A stretch of DNA of 64,000 bases, taken from the NCBI GenBank assembly GCA_963816745.1, contig CAWFLQ010000006.1, positions 248,001 through 312,000 on the forward strand, in the 5' to 3' direction. The notes beneath the pieces are model-generated. The model worked only from the letters and a program-made list of their open reading frames with translations. It was not told the DNA's origin and made no database searches. This DNA is from VAZQ01 sp963816745. Its GTDB lineage: Bacteria; Pseudomonadota; Alphaproteobacteria; Rhizobiales; Xanthobacteraceae. Both the position numbers and the translations under genes were made by a program. Shown here piece by piece: positions 34,538 through 43,011 of the stretch (positions are counted from its first letter, which is position 1; each line of letters starts with the position of its first letter).

Positions 34538-34622
34538 TAGGTTGGGTCGAGCGCTTGCGAGACCCAACATGACCAAGCGTGCTTGTAATTGTTGGGTCTC
34601 GTGAAGAACTCGACCCAACCTA
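34538..34622. repeat. Palindromic repeat TAGGTTGGGTCGAG
   Basis: Outer arms TAGGTTGGGTCGAG and CTCGACCCAACCTA and inner arms GCGAGACCCAACA and TGTTGGGTCTCG form a long hairpin next to bfr. Such GTTGGGTC palindromes are common intergenic repeats in Bradyrhizobium-like genomes. Confidence 0.8.
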
Positions 34623-34652
34623 TCGCTAAGAACTTCTACTGACGCGGCGCCG

Positions 34653-35138
34653 TCAGCTGTCGTCGTCGACCTTGCCGATGTGGTGCTGGGCGTAGAGCTC
34701 GAGGCCGAGCTTGGCGACGAGATCGAGCTGCGTCTCGAGATAATCGATGTGCTCTTCCTCGTCGTGCATGAGCTTCTCGAACAGGTCGCGGGTGACGTAA
34801 TCCTTGACCGAATGACAGTGCGTCGCGGCCTCTTGATAGAGCGCGCGCGCCGACATCTCGGCCGCGAGATCGCAGTCGAGCACTTCCTTCACGGTCTGGC
34901 CGATGTGCAGCGGATCGATCACCTGCATGTTGGGGAAACCGTCGAGGAAGATGATGCGCTCGACGAGCTTGTCGGCGTGCTCCATCTCCTCGATCAATTC
35001 CTTGCGCCATTTCTTGGCCAGCGCCTTGTAGCCCCAGTTGTCGAGCAGCCGGTAGTGCAGCCAGTACTGGTTGATGGCGGCGAGCTCGTGCCGCAGCCCA
35101 CGATTGAGGTATTCGATGACCTTCGCATCGCCTTTCAT
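34653..35138 (-). CDS. bfr: Bacterioferritin
   Basis: A 161-residue, 24-mer-forming iron-storage protein. Start MKGDAKVIEYLN is the family start; upstream in-frame Met residues are ignored. All ferroxidase ligands are present: E18, E51, H54, and later the E and H of HDEEEHIDYLE. M52, in EEMEH, is the haem ligand at the subunit interface. It lies just after the divergently placed palindrome-rich gap and 176 nt downstream of bfd on the same strand. An imperfect ICE-like palindrome precedes it, which would fit Irr-type iron control. Confidence 0.96.
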   Translation of the reverse strand: MKGDAKVIEYLNRGLRHELAAINQYWLHYRLLDNWGYKALAKKWRKELIEEMEHADKLVERIIFLDGFPNMQVIDPLHIGQTVKEVLDCDLAAEMSARALYQEAATHCHSVKDYVTRDLFEKLMHDEEEHIDYLETQLDLVAKLGLELYAQHHIGKVDDDS

Positions 35139-35185
35139 ATCCGCATCCCTGATTGAGTTGTCGCGATCGCCGCCTGACCGCTGAA

Positions 35186-35200
35186 TTGGAATTACTCTAA
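35186..35200. promoter_or_regulatory. Candidate iron-control (ICE/Irr-like) box before bfr
   Basis: TTAGAGTAATTCCAA on the minus strand resembles the TTAGAATNATTCTAA-type iron control element of Rhizobiales, with two mismatches. It lies about 50 bp upstream of the bfr start codon. Bfr genes are known Irr targets in the group; the match itself is only moderate. Confidence 0.35.
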
Positions 35201-35314
35201 TCTTGCGCAAAATGCGATGACGGGACAAGGGCCGATGCCGCAAACGGCGTGACCAGAAAGGCAGTTATCGAATGGTGAATGGATTGTGCGGCCGGTCCGG
35301 CCGCGGCGCCGGTT

Positions 35315-35536
35315 TCAACCGCGGTGCTGGCCCGCCGGACAGCACTGGCAGCTCGTGCCGCAGGCGCCGGTGAGCGCCTCGTCCATGATCTTGCGGATGG
35401 TGCGCGCGCAACGCCCGCACTGGGCGCTGCAGCCGAGGCAGCCATAGACCTGGCCGGTCGTGCGCGGCGTTTGCTCGGCACCGAGCGCCGTGCGCACGTC
35501 CTGGTCGGTCAGCACGTTGCAGGAGCAGACGATCAT
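35315..35536 (-). CDS. bfd: Bacterioferritin-associated ferredoxin
   Basis: A 73-residue [2Fe-2S] protein that reduces bacterioferritin to release iron. The start MIVCSCNVLTDQDVR and the motif GCLGCSAQCGRCARTIRKIM give the four cluster cysteines. The C-terminus has three extra cysteines (GACGTSCQCCPAGQ), a variation seen in rhizobial members. Upstream in-frame codons are ignored because family members start at MIVCSCN. It lies upstream of bfr on the same strand, with a separate control region between. Confidence 0.94.
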   Translation of the reverse strand: MIVCSCNVLTDQDVRTALGAEQTPRTTGQVYGCLGCSAQCGRCARTIRKIMDEALTGACGTSCQCCPAGQHRG

Positions 35537-36331
35537 GGGAAGGCGGACGTTTCCAACCGGCTTAGTTCTTTCTGCAACTATCGATACCTGAGACCGGGGC
35601 GGCAGGCAAAAGCAAAACGCCGATTTTGCATGTATTCCAAACCCGGCAATTTCCACCGTTAGATCAATGGGATAGAAAAACGAACCCCGCCGCGCCCCGG
35701 CCTCGCCCCGCCCGTTGTCACCGCTCCCGGAACGCCTCGCAAGTCGCCACAACACACGCGCGTGGGGCTTGGTGTGTCGCCTACGATATGAACTTTAATA
35801 TTGACTTCATTTCGAAGTTATCCTAGAAGCTGCCTGCCTTGCTCATCGAGGGGCGTCTTCCGGAGACGGTCCATAGGCGGAGCGAGGTGTGGCGTCCCGC
35901 GATGCGGCTCGTAACCGCAGCCCCGGGAGGTCGGAAGCGCGTTCACGCGCGTCTTGACGCGCTATGGGCACCGCCCGCCAGGCACTACGACCTGGCTGCG
36001 AGGAGCTCGCTGCACGGATTGCGGAGGATAATTCCGCAGACGGAAGCGCGGCCCCCGGCCACAAATCGCCACGGTGGAGCGCCGAAAGGCGCGCGTCCTA
36101 CGTTATTGGACGCAGGGTGCTTCGCAAGCACCCGGCCCGCCGCGTCATGTGCGGGCCAACCGGATGCCGCTGCATCCGGGCGCCTGTCGGCGCTCCGCCC
36201 ACCCCTCGAGGTGGGAATCTATTTCACGACCCGGGCGCAATCGCGCCGCGGGAATAAGTATGGCTGTTTGACAAGTGAAGACGTGATTGTCGCAACGGAG
36301 CGTGTCTCCGCGCGCCGCGCTGCCGGTTGCA
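35537..36331. other. Long palindrome-rich intergenic region
   Basis: No frame here looks like a protein. The first part should hold the bfd promoter; an AT-rich patch lies at 35788-35824 (TTTAATATTGACTTCATTTC). From about 36060 the sequence is full of short hairpins: GGAGCGCCGAAAGGCGCGC, CGGATGCCGCTGCATCCGG and GGCGCCTGTCGGCGCTCCG. This pattern resembles rhizobial intergenic mosaic elements rather than a gene. Confidence 0.55.
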
Positions 36332-36492
36332 GCGCCCTCTCCCCTTGCGGGAGAGGGCATGTACGGCGGTGAAACGAATCGGATGTGGATGAGGGGTTTG
36401 CTTCGTAAAAATCACTTCTTGCGAAGATGCCCCTCACCCATCATCGCACGCGTCAACGCCGAGCTGCCCTCTCCCGCAAGGGGAGAGGGCGC
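36332..36492. repeat. 27-bp perfect inverted repeat pair
   Basis: 36332-36358 and 36466-36492 are exact reverse complements over 27 bp; each is itself a hairpin of CCCTCTCCC and GGGAGAGGG. The 107-nt spacer contains the pair GATGAGGGG and CCCCTCACC. It lies 66 bp from the end of glmM and is a typical dispersed mosaic element. Confidence 0.85.
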
Positions 36493-36558
36493 AAGCGGGA
36501 GCGCCGCGGCCCGTGGGCACGCCTGCCAAGTCCACTGCGACGCCAACAATGTCCTGCT

Positions 36559-37905
<1,347 letters not shown>

Positions 37906-38130
37906 GTTTCCCCTGGACCCCGTAAAGGGGCTACGTGCGCGCCGACGAGCCCAGCGCGACCTCCGGAGCGATGATAGGTCAATTCAACGCCTGAAATCTT
38001 CAAAAAACGTGAGCGAGCCTTCAACCCAAGATAATCAAAGAAAAAATGGAACCGCCGGCACCTCTCGGGTAAGCCCGAGATTGGTCGCCGGCGGACTAGT
38101 CTTGGTTAACGGCGTTGTTGTTTCTTGGCT

Positions 38131-38315
38131 CTATCTCTTCTTCCTGTCGCCCACGGTCGGGGGCGGCTGGGTGACGTTGATCGGATCGGATGCAGGAAAG
38201 CTGTCCTCGAGGCCTTGCTCGAGCGACCTTCGAGCCTGCGCCTGCGGGCCTCGTCCTGATCCCGATCGCGCCGGGTCTTGTCGTCGAGCGCGACGGTGTC
38301 GTTCGGAATTCCCAT
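38131..38315 (-). CDS. Small hydrophilic protein, frame-disrupted
   Basis: The first half reads MGIPNDTVALDDKTRRDRDQ. A second frame gives RRSLEQGLEDSFPASDPINV and ends TVGDRKKR. The LExxLEDSFPASDP element is conserved in small rhizobial proteins of unknown function, so both halves belong to one product of about 60 residues. The break near 38230 needs two bases removed or one added (a missing C in CGC(C)AGGCG would do). It lies between glmM and the divergent hydroxy-acid dehydrogenase gene. No function is known to me. Confidence 0.6.
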
Positions 38316-38425
38316 GGGATGTGCTCCTCGGCAGGCGGCCGACAGCCGCAGCCGGCTAGATAACGCCGATGACATGGGCGGCGTTCCCTCTTTCTGATCC
38401 CCGATAACTGACTACTGATGCTGAG

Positions 38426-39565
38426 ATGCTCACCATGACCTGCATCGAGGATCTGCGCCAAACGGCCCGCCGCAAGGTGCCGCGCGCCTTCTTCGACTTC
38501 GCCGAAGCCGGCTCCTATTCGCAGGAGACGCTCGCCGCCAACCGCGCCGACCTCGAGCGCATCAAGTTGCGCCAGCGCATCCTGGTGGACATGTCGCAGC
38601 GCGACCTCTCGACCACCATCATCGGCGAGAAGGCCGCGCTGCCGCTGGCGCTGGCGCCGATCGGGCTCTGCGGCATGATGCACGGCGACGGCGAGATTCT
38701 GGCGTGCCGGGCGGCCCAGAAGGCCGGCATTCCGTTCACGCTCTCGACCATGTCGATCTGCTCGATCGAGGACGTGGCGCAGGCTACCGGCAAGCCGTTC
38801 TGGTTCCAGCTCTACGTCATGCGGGACCGCGGATTCATCAAGGCGCTGATCGAGCGCGCGGCGGCGGCGAAATGCAGCGCGCTGGTGCTCACGGTCGATC
38901 TGCAGGTGCTGGGCCAGCGCCATTGCGACATCAGGAACGGCATGACGGTGCCGCCGGAGATCAAGCTCGCCAACGTCATCGACATCATGACCAAGCCGGC
39001 CTGGGCGCTCTCGATCCTCAAGGGCAAGCGCAAGACCTTCGGCAATCTCGCCGGCCATGTGAAGGGCATGGAGAACGTGAAGTCGCTGGCGCAATGGACC
39101 GCGAGCCAGTTCGATCCGACGCTCTCCTGGAAGGACGTCGAGTGGGTGCGCGGCATCTGGCCGGGCAAGCTCATCCTCAAGGGCATCCTCGACGTCGAGG
39201 ATGCGAAGACCGCAGCCAAGACAGGCGCCAGCGCCCTCATCGTCTCCAATCACGGCGGGCGTCAGCTCGACGGCGCGCCGTCGTCGATCTCGGCCTTGCC
39301 GAAAATCGCCGAGGCGGTGGGCTCGCAGATCGAGGTGATGTTCGACGGCGGCGTCCGCACCGGGCAGGACGTGGTGCGCGCGCTCGCGTTCGGCGCGCGC
39401 TCCTGCATGATCGGCCGCTCCTACATCTACGGCCTGGGCGCCGGCGGCGAGGCCGGCGTCGCCAAGGCGATCGAGTTCCTCGGCAAGGAGCTCGACGTCA
39501 CCATGGCGCTCTGCGGCGTGAAGAACGTGCGCGACATCGACCGCAAGGTGATTGCACAGGTGTAA
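38426..39565 (+). CDS. FMN-dependent alpha-hydroxy-acid dehydrogenase/oxidase (LldD-like)
   Basis: A 379-residue TIM-barrel flavoprotein that oxidises L-2-hydroxy acids such as L-lactate. It begins MTCIEDLRQTARRKVPRAFF (a Met three codons upstream is an alternative start) and contains PFWFQLYVMRDRGF, LTVDLQVLGQRHCDIRNG and the active-site segment IVSNHGGRQLDGAPSS with the catalytic His. FMN-phosphate binding is by FDGGVRTGQDVVRAL. Length and motifs are those of LldD. It is intact, unlike most neighbours, and is followed by a palindrome that may end its transcript. Confidence 0.92.
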   Translation: MLTMTCIEDLRQTARRKVPRAFFDFAEAGSYSQETLAANRADLERIKLRQRILVDMSQRDLSTTIIGEKAALPLALAPIGLCGMMHGDGEILACRAAQKAGIPFTLSTMSICSIEDVAQATGKPFWFQLYVMRDRGFIKALIERAAAAKCSALVLTVDLQVLGQRHCDIRNGMTVPPEIKLANVIDIMTKPAWALSILKGKRKTFGNLAGHVKGMENVKSLAQWTASQFDPTLSWKDVEWVRGIWPGKLILKGILDVEDAKTAAKTGASALIVSNHGGRQLDGAPSSISALPKIAEAVGSQIEVMFDGGVRTGQDVVRALAFGARSCMIGRSYIYGLGAGGEAGVAKAIEFLGKELDVTMALCGVKNVRDIDRKVIAQV

Positions 39566-39575
39566 CACCGTGGGC

Positions 39576-39682
39576 TGTCATTCCGGGGCGCGGGCTTTAG
39601 CCCGCGAGCCCGGAATCCAGTAACCACTGCCGTTGAGTACTGGATTCCGGGCTCGCCGCTTACGCGGCGCCCCGGAATGACA
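39576..39682. repeat. Palindromic repeat TGTCATTCCGGGGC
   Basis: Outer arms TGTCATTCCGGGGCGC and GCGCCCCGGAATGACA and inner arms GAGCCCGGAATCCAGTA and TACTGGATTCCGGGCTC form a cruciform-like element starting 11 nt after the dehydrogenase stop. This family is frequent in Bradyrhizobium-like genomes. Confidence 0.85.
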
Positions 39683-39698
39683 GCGGAGCGAGTATCGC

Positions 39699-40379
39699 CT
39701 ACCCATCAAAATCGATGTCGTCGCGATAAAGCTCGTAGGCCGCCTTGTACTCCATCACGCGCGCCACGTCGGTGATGAAATTCTCGTCGTAGCCGGCGCG
39801 GCGCAGCAGATGGAAGCCGACCTCCATCCCGGAAGCGATGCCGCCGCCGCTGATGATGCGCCCGGCATCGACCACGCGCGCGCGGCTGATCCGGCATTTC
39901 GGCGCGATCTCCGCCAGGCGGTCGATCGGTACCTTGCCCATGTTGGAAGCTTCCAGGCGATCCGGCTCCTTGCGGTTGGTCGCGGCCTTACCATCGAGCA
40001 GCCCCATGCGGCCGTAGATCCACGAGCCCGTGCACACGCTCACCAGCAGCGTTTTCTCCGGCAGCGCGCGGATGAAGGCGTGCAGCCGGCCGTTGTTGAT
40101 CTCCTGGCGCAGGCCGAAGCCGCCTGGAATCAGAAAGGCGTCCATGTCCGGCGCGTCGTTGAATCCGTAATTCGGCAGGACGGTGAATCCGGCCTGCGTC
40201 TGCACCGGGCGCAGCGCCTCCGCGATCAGGAAGGCATCGAGATCCGGATCGAAGCGGCGCGCCACCGAGAACACGCCATGGGGCGCCGCGTAATCGACGA
40301 TCTCGGCGTCCTTGCAGACATAGATGCCGAGACGAAAGCCCGGCTTTTTCGGATAGGTCGGCGCATCCTTGAGCGGCAT
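39699..40379 (-). CDS. DJ-1/PfpI family protein (GATase1-like)
   Basis: A 226-residue protein with the class I glutamine amidotransferase-like fold. Start MPLKDAPTYPKKPGF follows AGGGGGA; an upstream Met is in a repeat and is rejected. The nucleophile elbow is LLVSVCTGSWIYGRMG, with the His/Asp region VVDAGRIISGGGIASGMEVG, as in GlxA-type sensor domains and isonitrile hydratase-like proteins. There is no AraC-type DNA-binding tail. Possible roles are hydratase, amidase or glyoxalase; none can be picked. Confidence 0.85.
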   Translation of the reverse strand: MPLKDAPTYPKKPGFRLGIYVCKDAEIVDYAAPHGVFSVARRFDPDLDAFLIAEALRPVQTQAGFTVLPNYGFNDAPDMDAFLIPGGFGLRQEINNGRLHAFIRALPEKTLLVSVCTGSWIYGRMGLLDGKAATNRKEPDRLEASNMGKVPIDRLAEIAPKCRISRARVVDAGRIISGGGIASGMEVGFHLLRRAGYDENFITDVARVMEYKAAYELYRDDIDFDG

Positions 40380-40406
40380 GAAAATCCCCCTGAGCTCACG
40401 ACCCGG

Positions 40407-40483
40407 GCTAGTGTCCCGGTTCCGACGTTCGTATCCACTTGCAGCGCGGCCTTTTACGAACGTCGGAACCAAGGGACACTAGC
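40407..40483. repeat. Palindromic repeat GCTAGTGTCCCGGTTCCGACG
   Basis: The arms GCTAGTGTCCCGGTTCCGAC and GTCGGAACCAAGGGACACTA form a long hairpin directly upstream of the DJ-1 gene. It lies 16 bp from the next palindrome. Confidence 0.82.
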
Positions 40484-40499
40484 AACTCTATGATTGCGC

Positions 40500-40573
40500 G
40501 GTGTGGCTTGGGATTTGACGTTCCTACGAAGGACTCGCAGCAACGCTGGTAGGAACGTCAAATCCGCCACACC
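40500..40573. repeat. Palindromic repeat GGTGTGGCTTGGGATTTGACG
   Basis: The arms GTGTGGCTTGGGATTTGACG and CGTCAAATCCGCCACACC form a hairpin. A half-copy (GTGTGGCGATTTGACGTT) lies at about 28660, showing that the element is mobile or dispersed in this genome. Confidence 0.8.
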
Positions 40574-40705
40574 GGCGGGCAGCGGGTAGCTGCACGCGGC
40601 GGCTGAGTCAACTGATGGGCGGGGGTTTGCCGGATGGGAAGAATCCCGCTTTTTCAATCGCTTATGCTTTTGGCTTGACGGCGGTCACGGTCTCCGGAAT
40701 CAATA

Positions 40706-40720
40706 GAACAAAACATGAAC
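40706..40720 (+). promoter_or_regulatory. LexA (SOS) box upstream of imuA
   Basis: GAAC-AAAACAT-GAAC is the alphaproteobacterial LexA operator, the direct repeat GTTC-N7-GTTC read on the other strand. It ends 17 bp before the imuA start, where LexA would block transcription. It predicts DNA-damage induction of the whole imuA-imuB-dnaE2 cassette. Confidence 0.8.
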
Positions 40721-40737
40721 AAAATACAGAGTGGGCG

Positions 40738-41490
40738 ATGGCGATGCCACAGGTGACAACCGCGGTTTTGATCGACCGGCTGCGCCGGAAGCTCTCCTCG
40801 GCCGAGGCGGCAACCGGCCTCGTCGGATGCAGCGCCCCGCTGACGCTCGGCATCCCCACGATCGACGACACGCTGGGCGGCGGGCTCGGCCGCGGCGCGC
40901 TGCACGAGATCGCCGCCGTGCGCGAGAGCGAAACCGCCGCCGCGACCGGCTTCGCGCTGGCATTGGCGGCGCGTCATCATGGTTCAGTGCTCTGGATCGC
41001 CGAGGATCTCTCGCTCGCCGAGAACGGCGCGCCCTATGGTCCCGGCCTCGACGAGGCCGGCATCGCGCCCGAACGGCTGGTCACGGTCGCCGCCGCGCGT
41101 TCCCGCGACGTGCTGTGGGCGATGGAAGAAGCGTTGCGCTGCCGCGCCGTCGGCGTGGCGATCGGCGAGTTGCGCGCGCGCGACATCGACCAGGTCGCGT
41201 CGCGCCGGCTCTCGCTCGCGGCCGCCGCCGGCGACACGCTCGGCCTCATTCTGCGCACCGCGCCGGACGACGCGCCATCCGCCGCCGCGACGCGCTGGAT
41301 CATCGGCGCGTCGCCCTCAGGCATCGGCCCGCCGCGCTTCGCCGCGCATCTGGTGCGCAACCGCCGTGGTCATCTCGGAGCCTGGATCGTGGAGTGGAAC
41401 AGTGTGGAGCAGCGCTTCGAGTTCGCAACGCATACTCAGCCTGTGGCTGGAGCGGTTTTCGACCGACCGCATCGCGCGGCGATCGCGTGA
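40738..41490 (+). CDS. imuA: ImuA, SOS mutagenesis cassette protein (RecA-like)
   Basis: A 250-residue RecA/SulA-like protein. Start MAMPQVTTAVLIDRLRRKL lies just after the LexA box; the frame is open further upstream but those codons include the operator. Motifs: TIDDTLGGGLGRGALHEIAA, VLWIAEDLSLAENG, GLILRTAPDDAPSAAATRW and the ending VEWNSVEQRFEF. ImuA proteins modulate RecA and support error-prone translesion synthesis by ImuB and DnaE2. The gene is intact and overlaps imuB by up to 89 nt. Confidence 0.92.
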   Translation: MAMPQVTTAVLIDRLRRKLSSAEAATGLVGCSAPLTLGIPTIDDTLGGGLGRGALHEIAAVRESETAAATGFALALAARHHGSVLWIAEDLSLAENGAPYGPGLDEAGIAPERLVTVAAARSRDVLWAMEEALRCRAVGVAIGELRARDIDQVASRRLSLAAAAGDTLGLILRTAPDDAPSAAATRWIIGASPSGIGPPRFAAHLVRNRRGHLGAWIVEWNSVEQRFEFATHTQPVAGAVFDRPHRAAIA

Positions 41491-43010
41491 GGCTGCGTCG
41501 GCGCTCGCTGTCTTCGGCAAGCGCGGCAACCTCGACCTCCTGGTCGCGGTCGATGCCGCCGCGCAGCAGCGCGGCCTCGTCGCCGGCATGGCGCTGGCGC
41601 AGGCCCGCGCCATGCATCCCACGCTCGCCGCCGTGCCGGAGGACCAGGCGGCCGACGCGCGCCTGCTCGACGCCATCGCCGACTGGTGCCAGCGCTACAC
41701 GCCGCTCGTCACGATCGATCCGCCCGACGGCATCCTGCTCGACATCGGCGGCTGCGCGCATCTCTTCGGCGGCGAGGAGCGGCTGCGCGACGATCTGTTC
41801 GCACGGGTGACGAGCTTCGGCTTTGCCGCGCGCGCCGCAGTCGCCGCGACCATCGGCGCGGCTTGGGCCGCGGCGCGTTTCGGCGAGACGGCGATCACAA
41901 GAACCGGCAACGAACGCGATCTCCTGGCGCCGTTGCCGCTCGTGGCGCTGCGACTCCCGGGTGACATGGTCGCCGCACTGGCGCGCCTCGGCTTGAAGCG
42001 CGTCGGCGACATCCTCGATCTGCCGCGCGCGCCGCTCGCCGCCCGCTTCGGCGCCGATCTCCTGCGCAAGCTCGACCGCGCGCTCGGCCGCGAGGACGAG
42101 CCGCTCAGCCCGCGCCTGCCGATTGCGCCTTATCTCGCCGAGAAGAGCTTCCACGAGCCGATCGCGCGCGAGGAGGACGTGCTCGCCACCGTCGAGCGGC
42201 TCGCGGCGCGGCTCAAGACGGCGCTGACGGCGCGCGGCGACGGCGCGCGCCGCCTCGAGCTTGCGCTCTTCCGCACCGACGGCGCGGTCAAGCGCATCGC
42301 CGCCGGCACCTCGCGTCCGGTCCGCGATCCGCAGGCGATCCGCGCGCTCTTCGTCGAGCGGCTCGCCGCGCTCGGCGACGAGATCGATCCGGGCTTCGGC
42401 TTCGACTTGGCGCGGCTCTCCGTGCTCGTCGCCGAGCCCTGCCCGGACGAGCAGATCGGTCTCGGCAGCCACGAGGATCAGGCCGAGCTCGACCGCCTGG
42501 TCGACCGCCTGAGCGCGCGGCTCGGACGGCGGCGGGTGACGCGGCTCGTCGCCCAGGACAGCCATATCCCCGAGCTCGCCGCTGCGGCCATGCCGGCGCA
42601 AGCAAGAGCATTTTCCGGAAAAGTGGACACCGGTTTTCCGCAGAAAATGCGACCAAATGGAATCACGCGCCGAGGCGGATTGGGAAATGTTCCGCCGTTT
42701 CCACGCCGAGGCCGCTGGGAGCCCGCGGCCGCTGCGGCTGCTCGCCAGGCCCGAGCCGATCACGGACGTTGCCGCCCTCGTGCCCGACGGCCCGCCGCTG
42801 CGCTTCCGCTGGCGCCGCGCGCTGCACGAAGTGGTCGCCGCCGAAGGTCCCGAGCGCATCGAAGGCGCCTGGTGGAGCGAAGCGGGCGGTCCCGCACGCG
42901 ATTACTTCCGCGTCGAGGACCAGGCGGGCCTGCGCTTCTGGCTCTTCCGCGCGGGGCTTTATCGCGACACGACGCAACCGCACTGGTTCCTGCACGGGAT
43001 GTATGCGTGA
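41402..43010 (+). CDS. imuB: ImuB, Y-family polymerase-like protein with repeat insertion
   Basis: A catalytically inactive Y-family polymerase homologue that bridges DnaE2 and the sliding clamp, about 535 residues. The family start is ILSLWLERFSTDRIARR; no ATG is present, so a GTG at 41402 inside imuA is proposed. Motifs: GMALAQARAMHPTLAAVPED, ITRTGNERDLLAPLPLVALR, LKRVGDILDLPRAPLAARFG, RRVTRLVAQDSHIPELA, and the C-terminal WFLHGMYA. A palindromic element (42608-42650) is translated in frame as ARAFSGKVDTGFPQKMR between the polymerase core and the C-terminal region. One extra base near 42655 follows. Confidence 0.88.
42608..42650. repeat. Palindromic element inside imuB
   Basis: The arms GCATTTTCCGGAAAA and TTTTCCGCAGAAAATGC around GTGGACACCGG are the same family as the intergenic palindrome at 18793. 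Here it lies within a coding region and adds about 16-18 codons without a stop. Confidence 0.75.
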
Positions 43011-43011
43011 C

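Noticed and set aside
35839..36372. 177-codon plus-strand ORF in the bfd-glmM gap
   Set aside because: It runs through several hairpin repeats and shows no protein-like pattern.
41300..42859. 519-codon minus-strand frame opposite imuB
   Set aside because: No domain and biased composition; imuB motifs are clear on the plus strand.
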